Positions 12,201-25,383 of a DNA stretch of 64,000 nucleotides are shown here, in pieces. The notes beneath the pieces are model-generated. The model was not told the origin of the DNA. It worked only from the letters and a program-made list of their open reading frames with translations, and searched no databases. Within the stretch, counting starts at the first letter, position 1. The number at the start of each line of letters is the position of its first letter. The translations under genes were made by a program, and so were the position numbers. This stretch comes from Sepiola atlantica (Eukaryota > Mollusca > Cephalopoda > Sepiida > Sepiolidae): NCBI GenBank assembly GCA_963556195.1, contig CAUVYP010000586.1:496001-560000 (forward strand), read 5' to 3'.

Positions 12201-13294
12201 TCGCTTTTGTTTATAACTTCCACATTTATTCGAATTGTGCAACGAAACTTTGCACAGATTAGCGGAGTCACATTTTCTACTGAAGTACCAAGTTTCAGAA
12301 GTGCAGCTCTTGTACTGCCGGAGATATGTCGATACAAACTGAATACGCAAAACATCAACAAAATTTAGCGCGTTTTAAAGTTGATATCGCTTTTGTTTAT
12401 AACTTCCACATTTATTCGAATTGTGCAACGAAACTTTGCACAGATTAGCGGAGTCACATTTTCTACTGAAGTACCAAGTTTCAGAAGTGCAGCTCTTGTA
12501 CTGCCGGAGATATGTCGATACAAACTGAATACGCAAAACATCAACAAAATTTAGCGCGTTTTAAAGTTGATATCGCTTTTGTTTATAACTTCCACATTTA
12601 TTCGAATTGTGCAACGAAACTTTGCAGACAGTCGCGGATAGGCCTTTTCTACTGCAGTACCAAGTTTCAGAAGTGCAGCTCTTGTACTGCCGGAGATATG
12701 TCGATACAAACTGAATACGCAAACTATCAACAAAATTTAGTGCGATTTAAAGTTAGTATCGCTTTTGTTTATAACTTCACCATTCTTTAGAATTGTGCAA
12801 CGAAACTTTGCAGAGATAAGCGGAGTCACATGCTCTACTCAAGTACCAAGTTTCAGAAGTGCAGCTCTTTTACTGCCGGAGATATGTCGATACAAACTGA
12901 ATACGCAAAACATCAACAAAATTTAGCGCGTTTTAAAGTTGATATCGCTTTTGTTTATAACTTCCACATTTATTCGAATTGTGCAACGAAACTTTGCACA
13001 GATTAGCGGAGTCACATTTTCTACTGAAGTACCAAGTTTCAGAAGTGCAGCTCTTGTACTGCCGGAGATATGTCGATACAAACTGAATACGCAAAACATC
13101 AACAAAATTTAGCGCGTTTTAAAGTTGATATCGCTTTTGTTTATAACTTCCACATTTATTCGAATTGTGCAACGAAACTTTGCACAGATTAGCGGAGTCA
13201 CATTTGCTACTGAAGTACCAAGTTTCAGAAGTGCAGCTCTTGTACTGCCGGAGATATGTCGATACAAACTGAATACGCAAACTATCAACAAAAT
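9203..13294. repeat. 2046-bp tandem duplication (11-mer)
   Basis: 9203-11248 and 11249-13294 are directly adjacent copies of 1 2 1* 4 3 1 1 2* 4 1 1. Both share the T8 run, gttgataac, ccacgtttcag, ctcttggactg (about 9890 and 11936), ctgcag, the rare ctactcaag (about 10790 and 12836) and tttgctac (about 11158 and 13204). They diverge only at the end of the last monomer, where copy 1 ends caactaaat and copy 2 ends aactatcaac before a type 4. Confidence 0.9.
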
Positions 13295-16200
13295 TTAGTG
13301 CGATTTAAAGTTAGTATCGCTTTTGTTTATAACTTCACTATTCTTTAGAATTGTGCAACGAAACTTTGCAGAGATAAGCGGAGTCACATGCTCTACTGAA
13401 GTACTAAGTTTCAGAAGTGCAGCTCTTGTACTGCCGGAGATATGTCGATACAAACTGAATACGCAAAACATCAACAAAATTTAGCGCGTTTTAAAGTGGA
13501 TATCGCTTTTGTTTATAACTTCCACATTTATTCGAATTGTGCAACGAAACTTTGCAGACCGTCGCGGAGACACACGTTCTACTGAAGTACCAAGTTTCAG
13601 AAGTGCAGCTCTTGTACTGCCGGAGATATGTCGATACAAACTGAATACGCAAAACATCAACTAAATTTAGCGCGTTTTAAAGTTGATATCGCTTTTGTTT
13701 ATAACTTCCACATTTATTCGAATTGTGCAACGAAACTTTGCACAGATTAGCGGAGTCACATTTTCTACTGAAGTACCAAGTTTCAGAAGTGCAGCTCTGG
13801 TACTGCCGGAGATATGTCGATACAAACTGAATACGCAAAACATCAACAAAATTTAGCGCGTTTTAAAGTTGATATCGCTTTTGTTTATAACTTCCACATT
13901 TATTCGAATTGTGCAACGAAACTTTGCACAGATTAGCGGAGTCACATTTTCTACTGAAGTACCAAGTTTCAGAAGTGCAGCTCTTGTACTGCCGGAGATA
14001 TGTCGATACAAACTGAATACGCAAACTATCAACAAAATTTAGTGCGATTTAAAGTTGATATCGCTTTTGTTTATAACTTCACCATTCTTTTGAATTGTGC
14101 AACGAAACTTTGCAGAGATAAGCGGAGTCACATGCTCTACTGAAGTACCAAGTCTCAGAAGTGCAGCTCTTTTACTGCCGGAGATATGTCGATACAAACG
14201 TAATACACAAAACATCAACAAAATTTAGCGCGTTTTAAAGTGGATATCGCTTTTGTTTATAACTTCCACATTTGATCGAATTGTGCAACGAAACTTTGCA
14301 GACCGTCGCGGAGACACACGTTCTACTGAAGTACCAAGTTTCAGAAGTGCAGCTCTTGTAATGCCGGAGATATGTCGATACAAACTGAATACGCAAAACA
14401 TCAACAAAATTTAGCGCGTTTTAAAGTTGATATCGCTTTTGTTGATAACTTCCACATTTATTCGAATTGTGCAACGAAACTTTGCAGACAGTCGCGGATA
14501 GGCCTTTTCTACTGAAGTACCAAGTTTCAGAAGTGCAGCTCTTGTACTGCCGGAGATATGTCGATACAAACTGAATACGCAAAACATCAACAAAATTTAG
14601 CGCGTTTTAAAGTTGATATCGCTTTTGTTTATAACTTCCACATTTATTCGAATTGTGCAACGAAACTTTGCACAGATTAGCGGAGTCACATTTTCTACTG
14701 AAGTACCAAGTTTCAGTAGTGCAGCTCTTGTACTGCCGGAGATATGTCGATACAAACTGAATACGCAAACTATCAACAAAATTTAGTGCGATTTAAAGTT
14801 GATATCGCTTTTGTTTATAACTTCACCATTCTTTTGAATTGTGCAACGAAACTTTGCAGAGATAAGCGGAGTCACATGCTCTACTGAAGTACCAAGTTTC
14901 AGAAGTGCAGCTCTTGTACTGCCGGAGATATGTCGATACAAACTGAATACGCAAAACATCAACAAAATTTAGCGCGTTTTAAAGTGGATATCGCTTTTGT
15001 TTATAACTTCCACATTTATTCGAATTGTGCAACGAAACTTTGCAGACCGTCGCGGAGACACACGTTCTACTGAAGTACCAAGTTTCAGAAGTGCAGCTCT
15101 TGTAATGCCGGAGATATGTCGATACAAACTGAATACGCAAAACATCAACTAAATTTAGCGCGTTTTAAAGTTGATATCGCTTTTGTTTATAACTTCCACA
15201 TTTATTCGAATTGTGCAACGAAACTTTGCACAGATTAGCGGAGTCACATTTTCTACTGAAGTACCAAGTTTCAGAAGTGCAGCTCTTGTACTGCCGGAGA
15301 TATGTCGATACAAACTGAATACGCAAAACATCAACAAAATTTAGCGCGTTTTAAAGTTGATATCGCTTTTGTTTATAACTTCCACATTTATTCGAATTGT
15401 GCAACGAAACTTTGCACAGATTAGCGGAGTCACATTTTCTACTGAAGTACCAAGTTTCAGAAGTGCAGCTCTTGTACTGCCGGAGATATGTCGATACAAA
15501 CTGAATACGCAAAACATCAACAAAATTTAGCGCGTTTTAAAGTTGATATCGCTTTTGTTTATAACTTCCACATTTATTCGAATTGTGCAACGAAACTTTG
15601 CAGACAGTCGCGGATAGGCCTTTTCTACTGCAGTACCAAGTTTCAGAAGTGCAGCTCTTGTACTGCCGGAGATATGTCGATACAAACTGAATACGCAAAC
15701 TATCAACAAAATTTAGTGCGATTTAAAGTTAGTATCGCTTTTGTTTATAACTTCACCATTCTTTAGAATTGTGCAACGAAACTTTGCAGAGATAAGCGGA
15801 GTCACATGCTCTACTGAAGTACCAAGTTTCAGATATGCAGCTCTTTTACTGCCGGAGATATGTCGATACAAACTGAATACGCAAAACATCAACAAAATTT
15901 AGCGCGTTTTAAAGTTGATATCGCTTTTGTTTATAACTTCCACATTTATTCGAATTGTGCAACGAAACTTTGCACAGATTAGCGGAGTCACATTTTCTAC
16001 TGAAGTACCAAGTTTCAGAAGTGCAGCTCTTGTACTGCCGGAGATATGTCGATACAAACTGAATACGCAAAACATCAACAAAATTTAGCGCGTTTTAAAG
16101 TGGATATCGCTTTTGTTTATAACTTCCACATTTATTCGAATTGTGCAACGAAACTTTGCAGACCGTCGCGGAGACACACGTTCTACTGAAGTACCAAGTT

Positions 16201-17758
16201 TCAGAAGTGCAGCTCTTGTACTGCCGGAGATATGTCGATACAAACTGAATACGCAAAACATCAACTAAATTTAGCGCGTTTTAAAGTTGATATCGCTTTT
16301 GTTTATAACTTCCACATTTATTCGAATTGTGCAACGAAACTTTGCACAGATTAGCGGAGTCACATTTTCTACTGAAGTACCAAGTTTCAGAAGTGCAGCT
16401 CTGGTACTGCCGGAGATATGTCGATACAAACTGAATACGCAAAACATCAACAAAATTTAGCGCGTTTTAAAGTTGATATCGCTTTTGTTTATAACTTCCA
16501 CATTTATTCGAATTGTGCAACGAAACTTTGCACAGTCTAGCGGAGTCACATTTTCTACTGAAGTACCAAGTTTCAGAAGTGCAGCTCTTGTACTGCCGGA
16601 GATATGTCGATACAAACTGAATACGCAAACTATCAACAAAATTTAGTGCGATTTAAAGTTGATATCGCTTTTGTTTATAACTTCACCATTCTTTTGAATT
16701 GTGCAACGAAACTTTGCAGAGATAAGCGGAGTCACATGCTCTACTGAAGTACCAAGTCTCAGAAGTGCAGCTCTTTTACTGCCGGAGATATGTCGATACA
16801 AACGTAATACGCAAAACATCAACAAAATTTAGCGCGTTTTAAAGTGGATATCGCTTTTGTTTATAACTTCCACATTTATTCGAATTGTGCAACGAAACTT
16901 TGCAGACCGTCGCGGAGACACACGTTCTACTGAAGTACCAAGTTTCAGAAGTGCAGCTCTTGTAATGCCGGAGATATGTCGATACAAACTGAATACGCAA
17001 AACATCAACTAAATTTAGCGCGTTTTAAAGTTGATATCGCTTTTGTTTATAACTTCCACATTTATTCGAATTGTGCAACGAAACTTTGCACAGATTAGCG
17101 GAGTCACATTTTCTACTGAAGTACCAAGTTTCAGAAGTGCAGCTCTTGTACTGCCGGAGATATGTCGATACAAACTGAATACGCAAACTATCAACAAAAT
17201 TTAGTGCGATTTAAAGTTGATATCGCTTTTGTTTATAACTTCCACATTTATTCGAATTGTGCAACGAAACTTTGCAGAGATAAGCGGAGTCACATGCTCT
17301 ACTGAAGTACCAAGTTTCAGAAGTGCAGCTCTTTTACTGCCGGAGATATGTCGATACAAACTGAATACGCAAAACATCAACAAAATTTAGCGCGTTTTAA
17401 AGTGGATATCGCTTTTGTTTATAACTTCCACATTTATTCGAATTGTGCAACGAAACTTTGCAGACCGTCGCGGAGACACACGGGCTACTGAAGTACCAAG
17501 TTTCAGAAGTGCAGCTCTTGTACTACCGGAGATATGTCGATACAAACTGAATACGCAAAACATCAACTAAATTTAGCGCGTTTTAAAGTTGATATCGCTT
17601 TTGTTTATAACTTCCACATTTATTCGAATTGTGCAACGAAACTTTGCACAGATTAGCGGAGTCACATTTTCTACTGAAGTACCAAGTTTCAGAAGTGCAG
17701 CTCTTGTACTGCCGGAGATATGTCGATACAAACTGAATACGCAAAACATCAACAAAAT

Positions 17759-17944
17759 TTAGCGCGTTTTAAAGTTGATATCGCTTTTGTTTATAACTTC
17801 CACATTTATTCGAATTGTGCAACGAAACTTTGCAGACAGTCGCGGATAGGCCTTTTCTACTGAAGTACCAAGTTTCAGAAGTGCAGCTCTTGTACTGCCG
17901 GAGATATGTCGATACAAACTGAATACGCAAAACATCAACAAAAT
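17759..17944. repeat. Exemplar of monomer type 2
   Basis: Marker gacagtcgcggataggcc followed by ttttctac. The left half matches type 1. About 44 copies occur, often singly and sometimes in pairs (44542-44913, 47518-47889, 48448-48819) or as a triple at 51611-52168. Sub-forms: gttgataac in place of gtttataac (2135, 6227, 9389, 11435, 14411), ctgcag in zone 1 and at 15527, gtggagctc (44542, 47518, 48448) and ttttatac (60722, 61652). Confidence 0.88.
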
Positions 17945-19246
17945 TTAGCGCGTTTTAAAGTTGATATCGCTTTTGTTTATAACTTCCACATTTATTCGAA
18001 TTGTGCAACGAAACTTTGCACAGATTAGCGGAGTCACATTTTCTACTGAAGTACCAAGTTTCAGAAGTGCAGCTCTTGTACTGCCGGAGATATGTCGATA
18101 CAAACTGAATACGCAAACTATCAACAAAATTTAGTGCGATTTAAAGTTGATATCGCTTTTGTTTATAACTTCACCATTCTTTTGAATTGTGCAACGAAAC
18201 TTTGCAGAGATAAGCGGAGTCACATGCTCTACTGAAGTACCAAGTTTCAGAAGTGCAGCTTTTTTACTGCCGGAGATATGTCGATACAAACTGAATACGC
18301 AAAACATCAACAAAATTTAGCGCGTTTTAAAGTGGATATCGCTTTTGTTTATAACTTCCACATTTATTCGAATTGTGCAACGAAACTTTGCAGACCGTCG
18401 CGGAGACACACGTTCTACTGAAGTACCAAGTTTCAGAAGTGCAGCTCTTGTAATGCCGGAGATATGTCGATACAAACTGAATACGCAAAACATCAACTAA
18501 ATTTAGCGCGTTTTAAAGTTGATATCGCTTTTGTTTATAACTTCCACATTTATTCGAATTGTGCAACGAAACTTTGCACAGATTAGCGGAGTCACATTTT
18601 CTACTGAAGTACCAAGTTTCAGAAGTGCAGCTCTTGTACTGCCGGAGATATGTCGATACAAACTGAATACGCAAAACATCAACAAAATTTAGCGCGTTTT
18701 AAAGTTGATATCGCTTTTGTTTATAACTTCCACATTTATTCGAATTGTGCAACGAAACTTTGCACAGATTAGCGGAGTCACATTTTCTACTGAAGTACCA
18801 AGTTTCAGAAGTTCAGCTCTTGTACTGCCGGAGATATGTCGATACAAACTGAATACGCAAAACATCAACAAAATTTAGCGCGTTTTAAAGTTGATATCGC
18901 TTTTGTTTATAACTTCCACATTTATTCGAATTGTGCAACGAAACTTTGCAGACAGTCGCGGATAGGCCTTTTCTACTGAAGTACCAAGTTTCAGAAGTGC
19001 AGCTCTTGTACTGCCGGAGATATGTCGATACAAACTGAATACGCAAAACATCAACAAAATTTAGCGCGTTTTAAAGTTGATATCGCTTTTGTTTATAACT
19101 TCCACATTTATTCGAATTGTGCAACGAAACTTTGCACAGATTAGCGGAGTCACATTTTCTACTGAAGTACCAAGTTTCAGAAGTGCAGCTCTTGTACTGC
19201 CGGAGATATGTCGATACAAACTGAATACGCAAACTATCAACAAAAT

Positions 19247-19432
19247 TTAGTGCGATTTAAAGTTAGTATCGCTTTTGTTTATAACTTCACCATTCTTTAG
19301 AATTGTGCAACGAAACTTTGCAGAGATAAGCGGAGTCACATGCTCTACTGAAGTACCAAGTTTCAGAAGTGCAGCTCTTTTACTGCCGGAGATATGTCGA
19401 TACAAACTGAATACGCAAAACATCAACAAAAT
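19247..19432. repeat. Exemplar of monomer type 4, subtype b
   Basis: Subtype b carries two linked changes against subtype a: gttagtatc (loss of GATATC) and ctttagaattg. Copies start at 833, 4553, 4925, 10691, 12737, 13295, 15713, 19247, 19805, 21850, 23524, 27430, 30592, 32824, 33382, 35056, 37102, 37660, 40264 and 63139. None lies between 40450 and 63138. Confidence 0.87.
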
Positions 19433-21292
19433 TTAGCGCGTTTTAAAGTTGATATCGCTTTTGTTTATAACTTCCACATTTATTCGAATTGTGCAACGAA
19501 ACTTTGCACAGATTAGCGGAGTCACATTTTCTACTGAAGTACCAAGTTTCAGAAGTGCAGCTCTTGTACTGCCGGAGATATGTCGATACAAACTGAATAC
19601 GCAAAACATCAACAAAATTTAGCGCGTTTTAAAGTTGATATCGCTTTTGTTTATAACTTCCACATTTATTCGAATTGTGCAACGAAACTTTGCACAGATT
19701 AGCGGAGTCACATTTTCTACTGAAGTACCAAGTTTCAGAAGTGCAGCTCTTGTACTGCCGGAGATATGTCGATACAAACTGAATGCGCAAACTATCAACA
19801 AAATTTAGTGCGATTTAAAGTTAGTATCGCTTTTGTTTATAGTTTCACCATTCTTTAGAATTGTGCAACGAAACTTTGCAGAGATAAGCGGAGTCACATG
19901 CTCTACTGAAGTACCAAGTTTCAGAAGTGCAGCTCTTTTACTGCCGGAGATATGTCGATACAAACTGAATACGCAAAACATCAACAAAATTTAGCGCGTT
20001 TTAAAGTGGATATCGCTTTTGTTTATAACTTCCACATTTATTCGAATTGTGCAACGAAACTTTGCAGACCGTCGCGGAGACACACGTTCTACTGAAGTAC
20101 CAAGTTTCAGAAGTGCAGCTCTTGTACTGCCGGAGATATGTCGATACAAACTGAATACGCAAAACATCAACTAAATTTAGCGCGTTTTAAAGTTGATATC
20201 GCTTTTGTTTATAACTTCCACATTTATTCGAATTGTGCAACGAAACTTTGCACAGATTAGCGGAGTCACATTTTCTACTGAAGTACCAAGTTTCAGAAGT
20301 GCAGCTCTTGTACTGCCGGAGATATGTCGATACAAACTGAATACGCAAAACATCAACAAAATTTAGCGCGTTTTAAAGTTGATATCGCTTTTGTTTATAA
20401 CTTCCACATTTATTCGAATTGTGCAACGAAACTTTGCACAGATTAGCGGAGTCACATTTTCTACTGAAGTACCAAGTTTCAGAAGTGCAGCTCTTGTACT
20501 GCCGGAGATATGTCGATACAAACTGAATACGCAAACTATCAACAAAATTTAGTGCGATTTAAAGTTGATATCGCTTTTGTTTATAACTTCACCATTCTTT
20601 TGAATTGTGCAACGAAACTTTGCAGAGATAAGCGGAGTCACATGCTCTACTGAAGTACCAAGTCTCAGAAGTGCAGCTCTTTTACTGCCGGAGAAATGTC
20701 GATACAAACGTAATACGCAAAACATCAACAAAATTTAGCGCGTTTTAAAGTGGATATCGCTTTTGTTTATAACTTCCACATTTATTCGAATTGTGCAACG
20801 AAACTTTGCAGACCGTCGCGGAGACACACGTTCTACTGAAGTACCAAGTTTCAGAAGTGCAGCTCTTGTAATGCCGGAGATATGTCGATACAAACTGAAT
20901 ACGCAAAACATCAACTAAATTTAGCGCGTTTTAAAGTTGATATCGCTTTTGTTTATAACTTCCACATTTATTCGAATTGTGCAACGAAACTTTGCACAGA
21001 TTAGCGGAGTCACATTTTCTACTGAAGTACCAAGTTTCAGAAGTGCAGCTCTTGTACTGCCGGAGATATGTCGATACAAACTGAATACGCAAAACATCAA
21101 CAAAATTTAGCGCGTTTTAAAGTGGATATCGCTTTTGTTTATAACTTCCACATTTATTCGAATTGTGCAACGAAACTTTGCAGACCGTCGCGGAGACACA
21201 CGGGCTACTGAAGTACCAAGTTTCAGAAGTGCAGCTCTTGTACTGCCGGAGATATGTCGATACAAACTGAATACGCAAAACATCAACTAAAT

Positions 21293-21477
21293 TTAGCGCG
21301 TTTTAAAGTTGATATCGCTTTTGTTTATAACTTCCACATTTATTCGAATTGTGCAACGAAACTTTGCACAGATTAGCGGAGTCACATTTTCTACTGAAGT
21401 ACAAGTTTCAGAAGTGCAGCTCTTGTACTGCCGGAGATATGTCGATACAAACTGAATACGCAAAACATCAACAAAAT
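21293..21477. repeat. Type 1 monomer with a 1-bp deletion
   Basis: gtaccaag reads gtacaag at about 21400-21403, so the copy is 185 bp. It is followed by the 2/1 hybrid monomer. Confidence 0.9.
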
Positions 21478-21663
21478 TTAGCGCGTTTTAAAGTTGATAT
21501 CGCTTTTGTTTATAACTTCCACATTTATTCGAATTGTGCAACGAAACTTTGCAGACAGTCGCGGAGTCACATTTTCTACTGAAGTACCAAGTTTCAGAAG
21601 TGCAGCTCTTGTACTGCCGGAGATATGTCGATACAAACTGAATACGCAAAACATCAACAAAAT
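21478..21663. repeat. Hybrid monomer, type 2 joined to type 1
   Basis: The marker block starts gacagtcgcgg as in type 2 and finishes agtcacattttctac as in type 1. A crossover or conversion end lies in the shared 'gcgga'. It is the only copy of this kind in the window. Confidence 0.87.
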
Positions 21664-21849
21664 TTAGCGCGTTTTAAAGTTGATATCGCTTTTGTTTATA
21701 ACTTCCACATTTATTCGAATTGTGCAACGAAACTTTGCACAGATTAGCGGAGTCACATTTTCTACTGAAGTACCAAGTTTCAGAAGTGCAGCTCTTGTAC
21801 TGCCGGAGATATGTCGATACAAACTGAATACGCAAACTATCAACAAAAT

Positions 21850-24800
21850 TTAGTGCGATTTAAAGTTAGTATCGCTTTTGTTTATAACTTCACCATTCTT
21901 TAGAATTGTGCAACGAAACTTTGCAGAGATAAGCGGAGTCACATGCTCTACTGAAGTACCAAGTTTCAGAAGTGCAGCTCTTTTACTGCCGGAGATATGT
22001 CGATACAAACTGAATACGCAAAACATCAACATAATTTAGCGCGTTTTAAAGTGGATATCGCTTTTGTTTATAACTTCCACATTTATTCGAATTGTGCAAC
22101 GAAACTTTGCAGACCGTCGCGGAGACACACGTTCTACTGAAGTACCAAGTTTCAGAAGTGCAGCTCTTGTACTGCCGGAGATATGTCGATACAAACTGAA
22201 TACGCAAAACATCAACTAAATTTAGCGCGTTTTAAAGTTGATATCGCTTTTGTTTATAACTTCCACATTTATTCGAATTGTGCAACGAAACTTTGCACAG
22301 ATTAGCGGAGTCACATTTTCTACTGAAGTACCAAGTTTCAGAAGTGCAGCTCTTGTACTGCCGGAGATATGTCGATACAAACTGAATACGCAAAACATCA
22401 ACAAAATTTAGCGCGTTTTAAAGTTGATATCGCTTTTGTTTATAACTTCCACATTTATTCGAATTGTGCAACGAAACTTTGCACAGATTAGCGGAGTCAC
22501 ATTTTCTACTGAAGTACCAAGTTTCAGAAGTGCAGCTCTTGTACTGCCGGAGATATGTCGATAAAAACTGAATACGCAAACTATCAACAAAATTTAGTGC
22601 GATTTAAAGTTGATATCGCTTTTGTTTATAACTTCACCATTCTTTTGAATTGTGCAACGAAACTTTGCAGAGATAAGCCGAGTCACATGCTCTACTGAAG
22701 TACCAAGTCTCAGAAGTGCAGCTCTTTTACTGCCGGAGATATGTCGATACAAACGTAATACGCAAAACATCAACAAAATTTAGCGCGTTTTAAAGTGGAT
22801 ATCGCTTTTGTTTATAACTTCCACATTTATTCGAATTGTGCAACGAAACTTTGCAGACCGTCGCGGAGACACACGTTCTACTGAAGTACCAAGTTTCAGA
22901 AGTGCAGCAGTTGTAATGCCGGAGATATGTCGATACAAACTGAATACGCAAAACATCAACTAAATTTAGCGCGTTTTAAAGTTGATATCGCTTTTGTTTA
23001 TAACTTCCACATTTATTCGAATTGTGCAACGAAACTTTGCAGACCGTCACGGAGACACACGTTCTACTGAAGTACCAAGTTTCAGAAGTGCAGCTCTTGT
23101 ACTGCCGGAGATATGTCGATACAAACTGAATACGCAAAACATCAACAAAATTTAGCGCGTTTTAAAGTTGATATCGCTTTTGTTTATAACTTCCACATTT
23201 ATTCGAATTGTGCAACGAAACTTTGCAGACAGTCGCGGATAGGCCTTTTCTACTGAAGTACCAAGTTTCAGAAGTGCAGCTCTTGTACTGCCGGAGATAT
23301 GTCGATACAAACTGAATACGCAAAACATCAACAAAATTTAGCGCGTTTTAAAGTTGATATCGCTTTTGTTTATAACTTCCACATTTATTCGAATTGTGCA
23401 ACGAAACTTTGCACAGATTAGCGGAGTCACATTTTCTACTGAAGTACCAAGTTTCAGAAGTGCAGCTCTTGTACTGCCGGAGATATGTCGATACAAACTG
23501 AATACGCAAACTATCAACAAAATTTAGTGCGATTTAAAGTTAGTATCGCTTTTGTTTATAACTTCACCATTCTTTAGAATTGTGCAACGAAACTTTGCAG
23601 AGATAAGCGGAGTCACATACTCTACTGAAGTACCAAGTTTCAGAAGTGCAGCTCTTTTACTGCCGGAGATATGTCGATACAAACTGAATACGCAAAACAT
23701 CAACATAATTTAGCGCGTTTTAAAGTGGATATCGCTTTTGTTTATAACTTCCACATTTATTCGAATTGTGCAACGAAACTTTGCAGACCGTCGCGGAGAC
23801 ACACGTTCTACTGAAGTACCAAGTTTCAGAAGTGCAGCTCTTGTACTGCCGGAGATATGTCGATACAAACTGAATACGCAAAACATCAACTAAATTTAGC
23901 GCGTTTTAAAGTTGATATCGCTTTTGTTTATAACTTCCACATTTATTCGAATTGTGCAACGAAACTTTGCACAGATTAGCGGAGTCACATTTTCTACTGA
24001 AGTACCAAGTTTCAGAAGTGCAGCTCTTGTACTGCCGGAGATATGTCGATACAAACTGAATACGCAAAACATCAACAAAATTTAGCGCGTTTTAAAGTTG
24101 ATATCGCTTTTGTTTATAACTTCCACATTTATTCGAATTGTGCAACGAAACTTTGCACAGATTAGCGGAGTCACATTTTCTACTGAAGTACCAAGTTTCA
24201 GAAGTGCAGCTCTTGTACTGCCGGAGATATGTCGATAAAAACTGAATACGCAAACTATCAACAAAATTTAGTGCGATTTAAAGTTGATATCGCTTTTGTT
24301 TATAACTTCACCATTCTTTTGAATTGTGCAACGAAACTTTGCAGAGATAAGCCGAGTCACATGCTCTACTGAAGTACCAAGTCTCAGAAGTGCAGCTCTT
24401 TTACTGCCGGAGATATGTCGATACAAACGTAATACGCAAAACATCAACAAAATTTAGCGCGTTTTAAAGTGGATATCGCTTTTGTTTATAACTTCCACAT
24501 TTATTCGAATTGTGCAACGAAACTTTGCAGACCGTCGCGGAGACACACGTTCTACTGAAGTACCAAGTTTCAGAAGTGCAGCAGTTGTAATGCCGGAGAT
24601 ATGTCGATACAAACTGAATACGCAAAACATCAACTAAATTTAGCGCGTTTTAAAGTTGATATCGCTTTTGTTTATAACTTCCACATTTATTCGAATTGTG
24701 CAACGAAACTTTGCAGACCGTCACGGAGACACACGTTCTACTGAAGTACCAAGTTTCAGAAGTGCAGCTCTTGTACTGCCGGAGATATGTCGATACAAAC

Positions 24801-25197
24801 TGAATACGCAAAACATCAACAAAATTTAGCGCGTTTTAAAGTTGATATCGCTTTTGTTTATAACTTCCACATTTATTCGAATTGTGCAACGAAACTTTGC
24901 AGACAGTCGCGGATAGGCCTTTTCTACTGAAGTACCAAGTTTCAGAAGTGCAGCTCTTGTACTGCCGGAGATATGTCGATACAAACTGAATACGCAAAAC
25001 ATCAACAAAATTTAGCGCGTTTTAAAGTTGATATCGCTTTTGTTTATAACTTCCACATTTATTCGAATTGTGCAACGAAACTTTGCACAGATTAGCGGAG
25101 TCACATTTTCTACTGAAGTACCAAGTTTCAGAAGTGCAGCTCTTGTACTGCCGGAGATATGTCGATACAAACTGAATACGCAAACTATCAACAAAAT
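21850..25197. repeat. 1674-bp tandem duplication (9-mer)
   Basis: 21850-23523 and 23524-25197 both read 4 3 1 1* 4 3 3 2 1*. They share the rare caacataattt, gataaaaactg, gataagccgagtc, gcagcagttgtaatg and gaccgtcacgg. One visible difference is cacatgctc against cacatactc in the first type 4. So many shared rare variants make this one of the youngest duplications in the window. Confidence 0.92.
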
Positions 25198-25383
25198 TTA
25201 GTGCGATTTAAAGTTGATATCGCTTTTGTTTATAACTTCCACATTTATTCGAATTGTGCAACGAAACTTTGCAGACCGTCACGGAGACACACGTTCTACT
25301 GAAGTACCAAGTTTCAGAAGTGCAGCTCTTGTACTGCCGGAGATATGTCGATACAAACTGAATACGCAAAACATCAACTAAAT
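25198..25383. repeat. Hybrid monomer, type 4 joined to type 3
   Basis: It begins ttagtgcgattt (type 4), has the central ttccacatttattcg of other classes, and ends gaccgtcacggagacacacg (type 3 sub-form). It sits exactly at the end of the 9-mer duplication, where a third copy would have begun, so it may mark the exchange that ended it. Confidence 0.85.

Larger units (their letters stand above)
1..13294. repeat. Zone 1: HOR block with private markers
   Basis: Monomer types from 89 in steps of 186 (* = ends aactatcaac): 4 3 1 1* 4 3 1 1* 4 3 1 2 1* 4 3 1 1 2 3 1 1* 4 3 1* 4 1* 4 3 1 1* 4 3 1 2 1* 4 3 1 1* 4 3 1 1 2 3 1 1* 4 3 1 2 1* 4 3 1 1 2* 4 1 1 1 2 1* 4 3 1 1 2* 4 1 1*. Type 4 copies recur every 2 to 8 monomers. 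Markers found only here include ctaatgaag (monomers 1205, 3623, 5297, 8459), ccacgtttcag (2321, 6413, 7157, 9575, 11621), a T8 run (1949, 4367, 6041, 9203, 11249) and cttaag in type 3 (1763, 4181, 5855, 9017). Type 2 copies with ctgcag (3251, 8087, 10505, 12551) have one further copy at 15527. Shared markers show that the zone grew from a few ancestral blocks. Confidence 0.85.
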
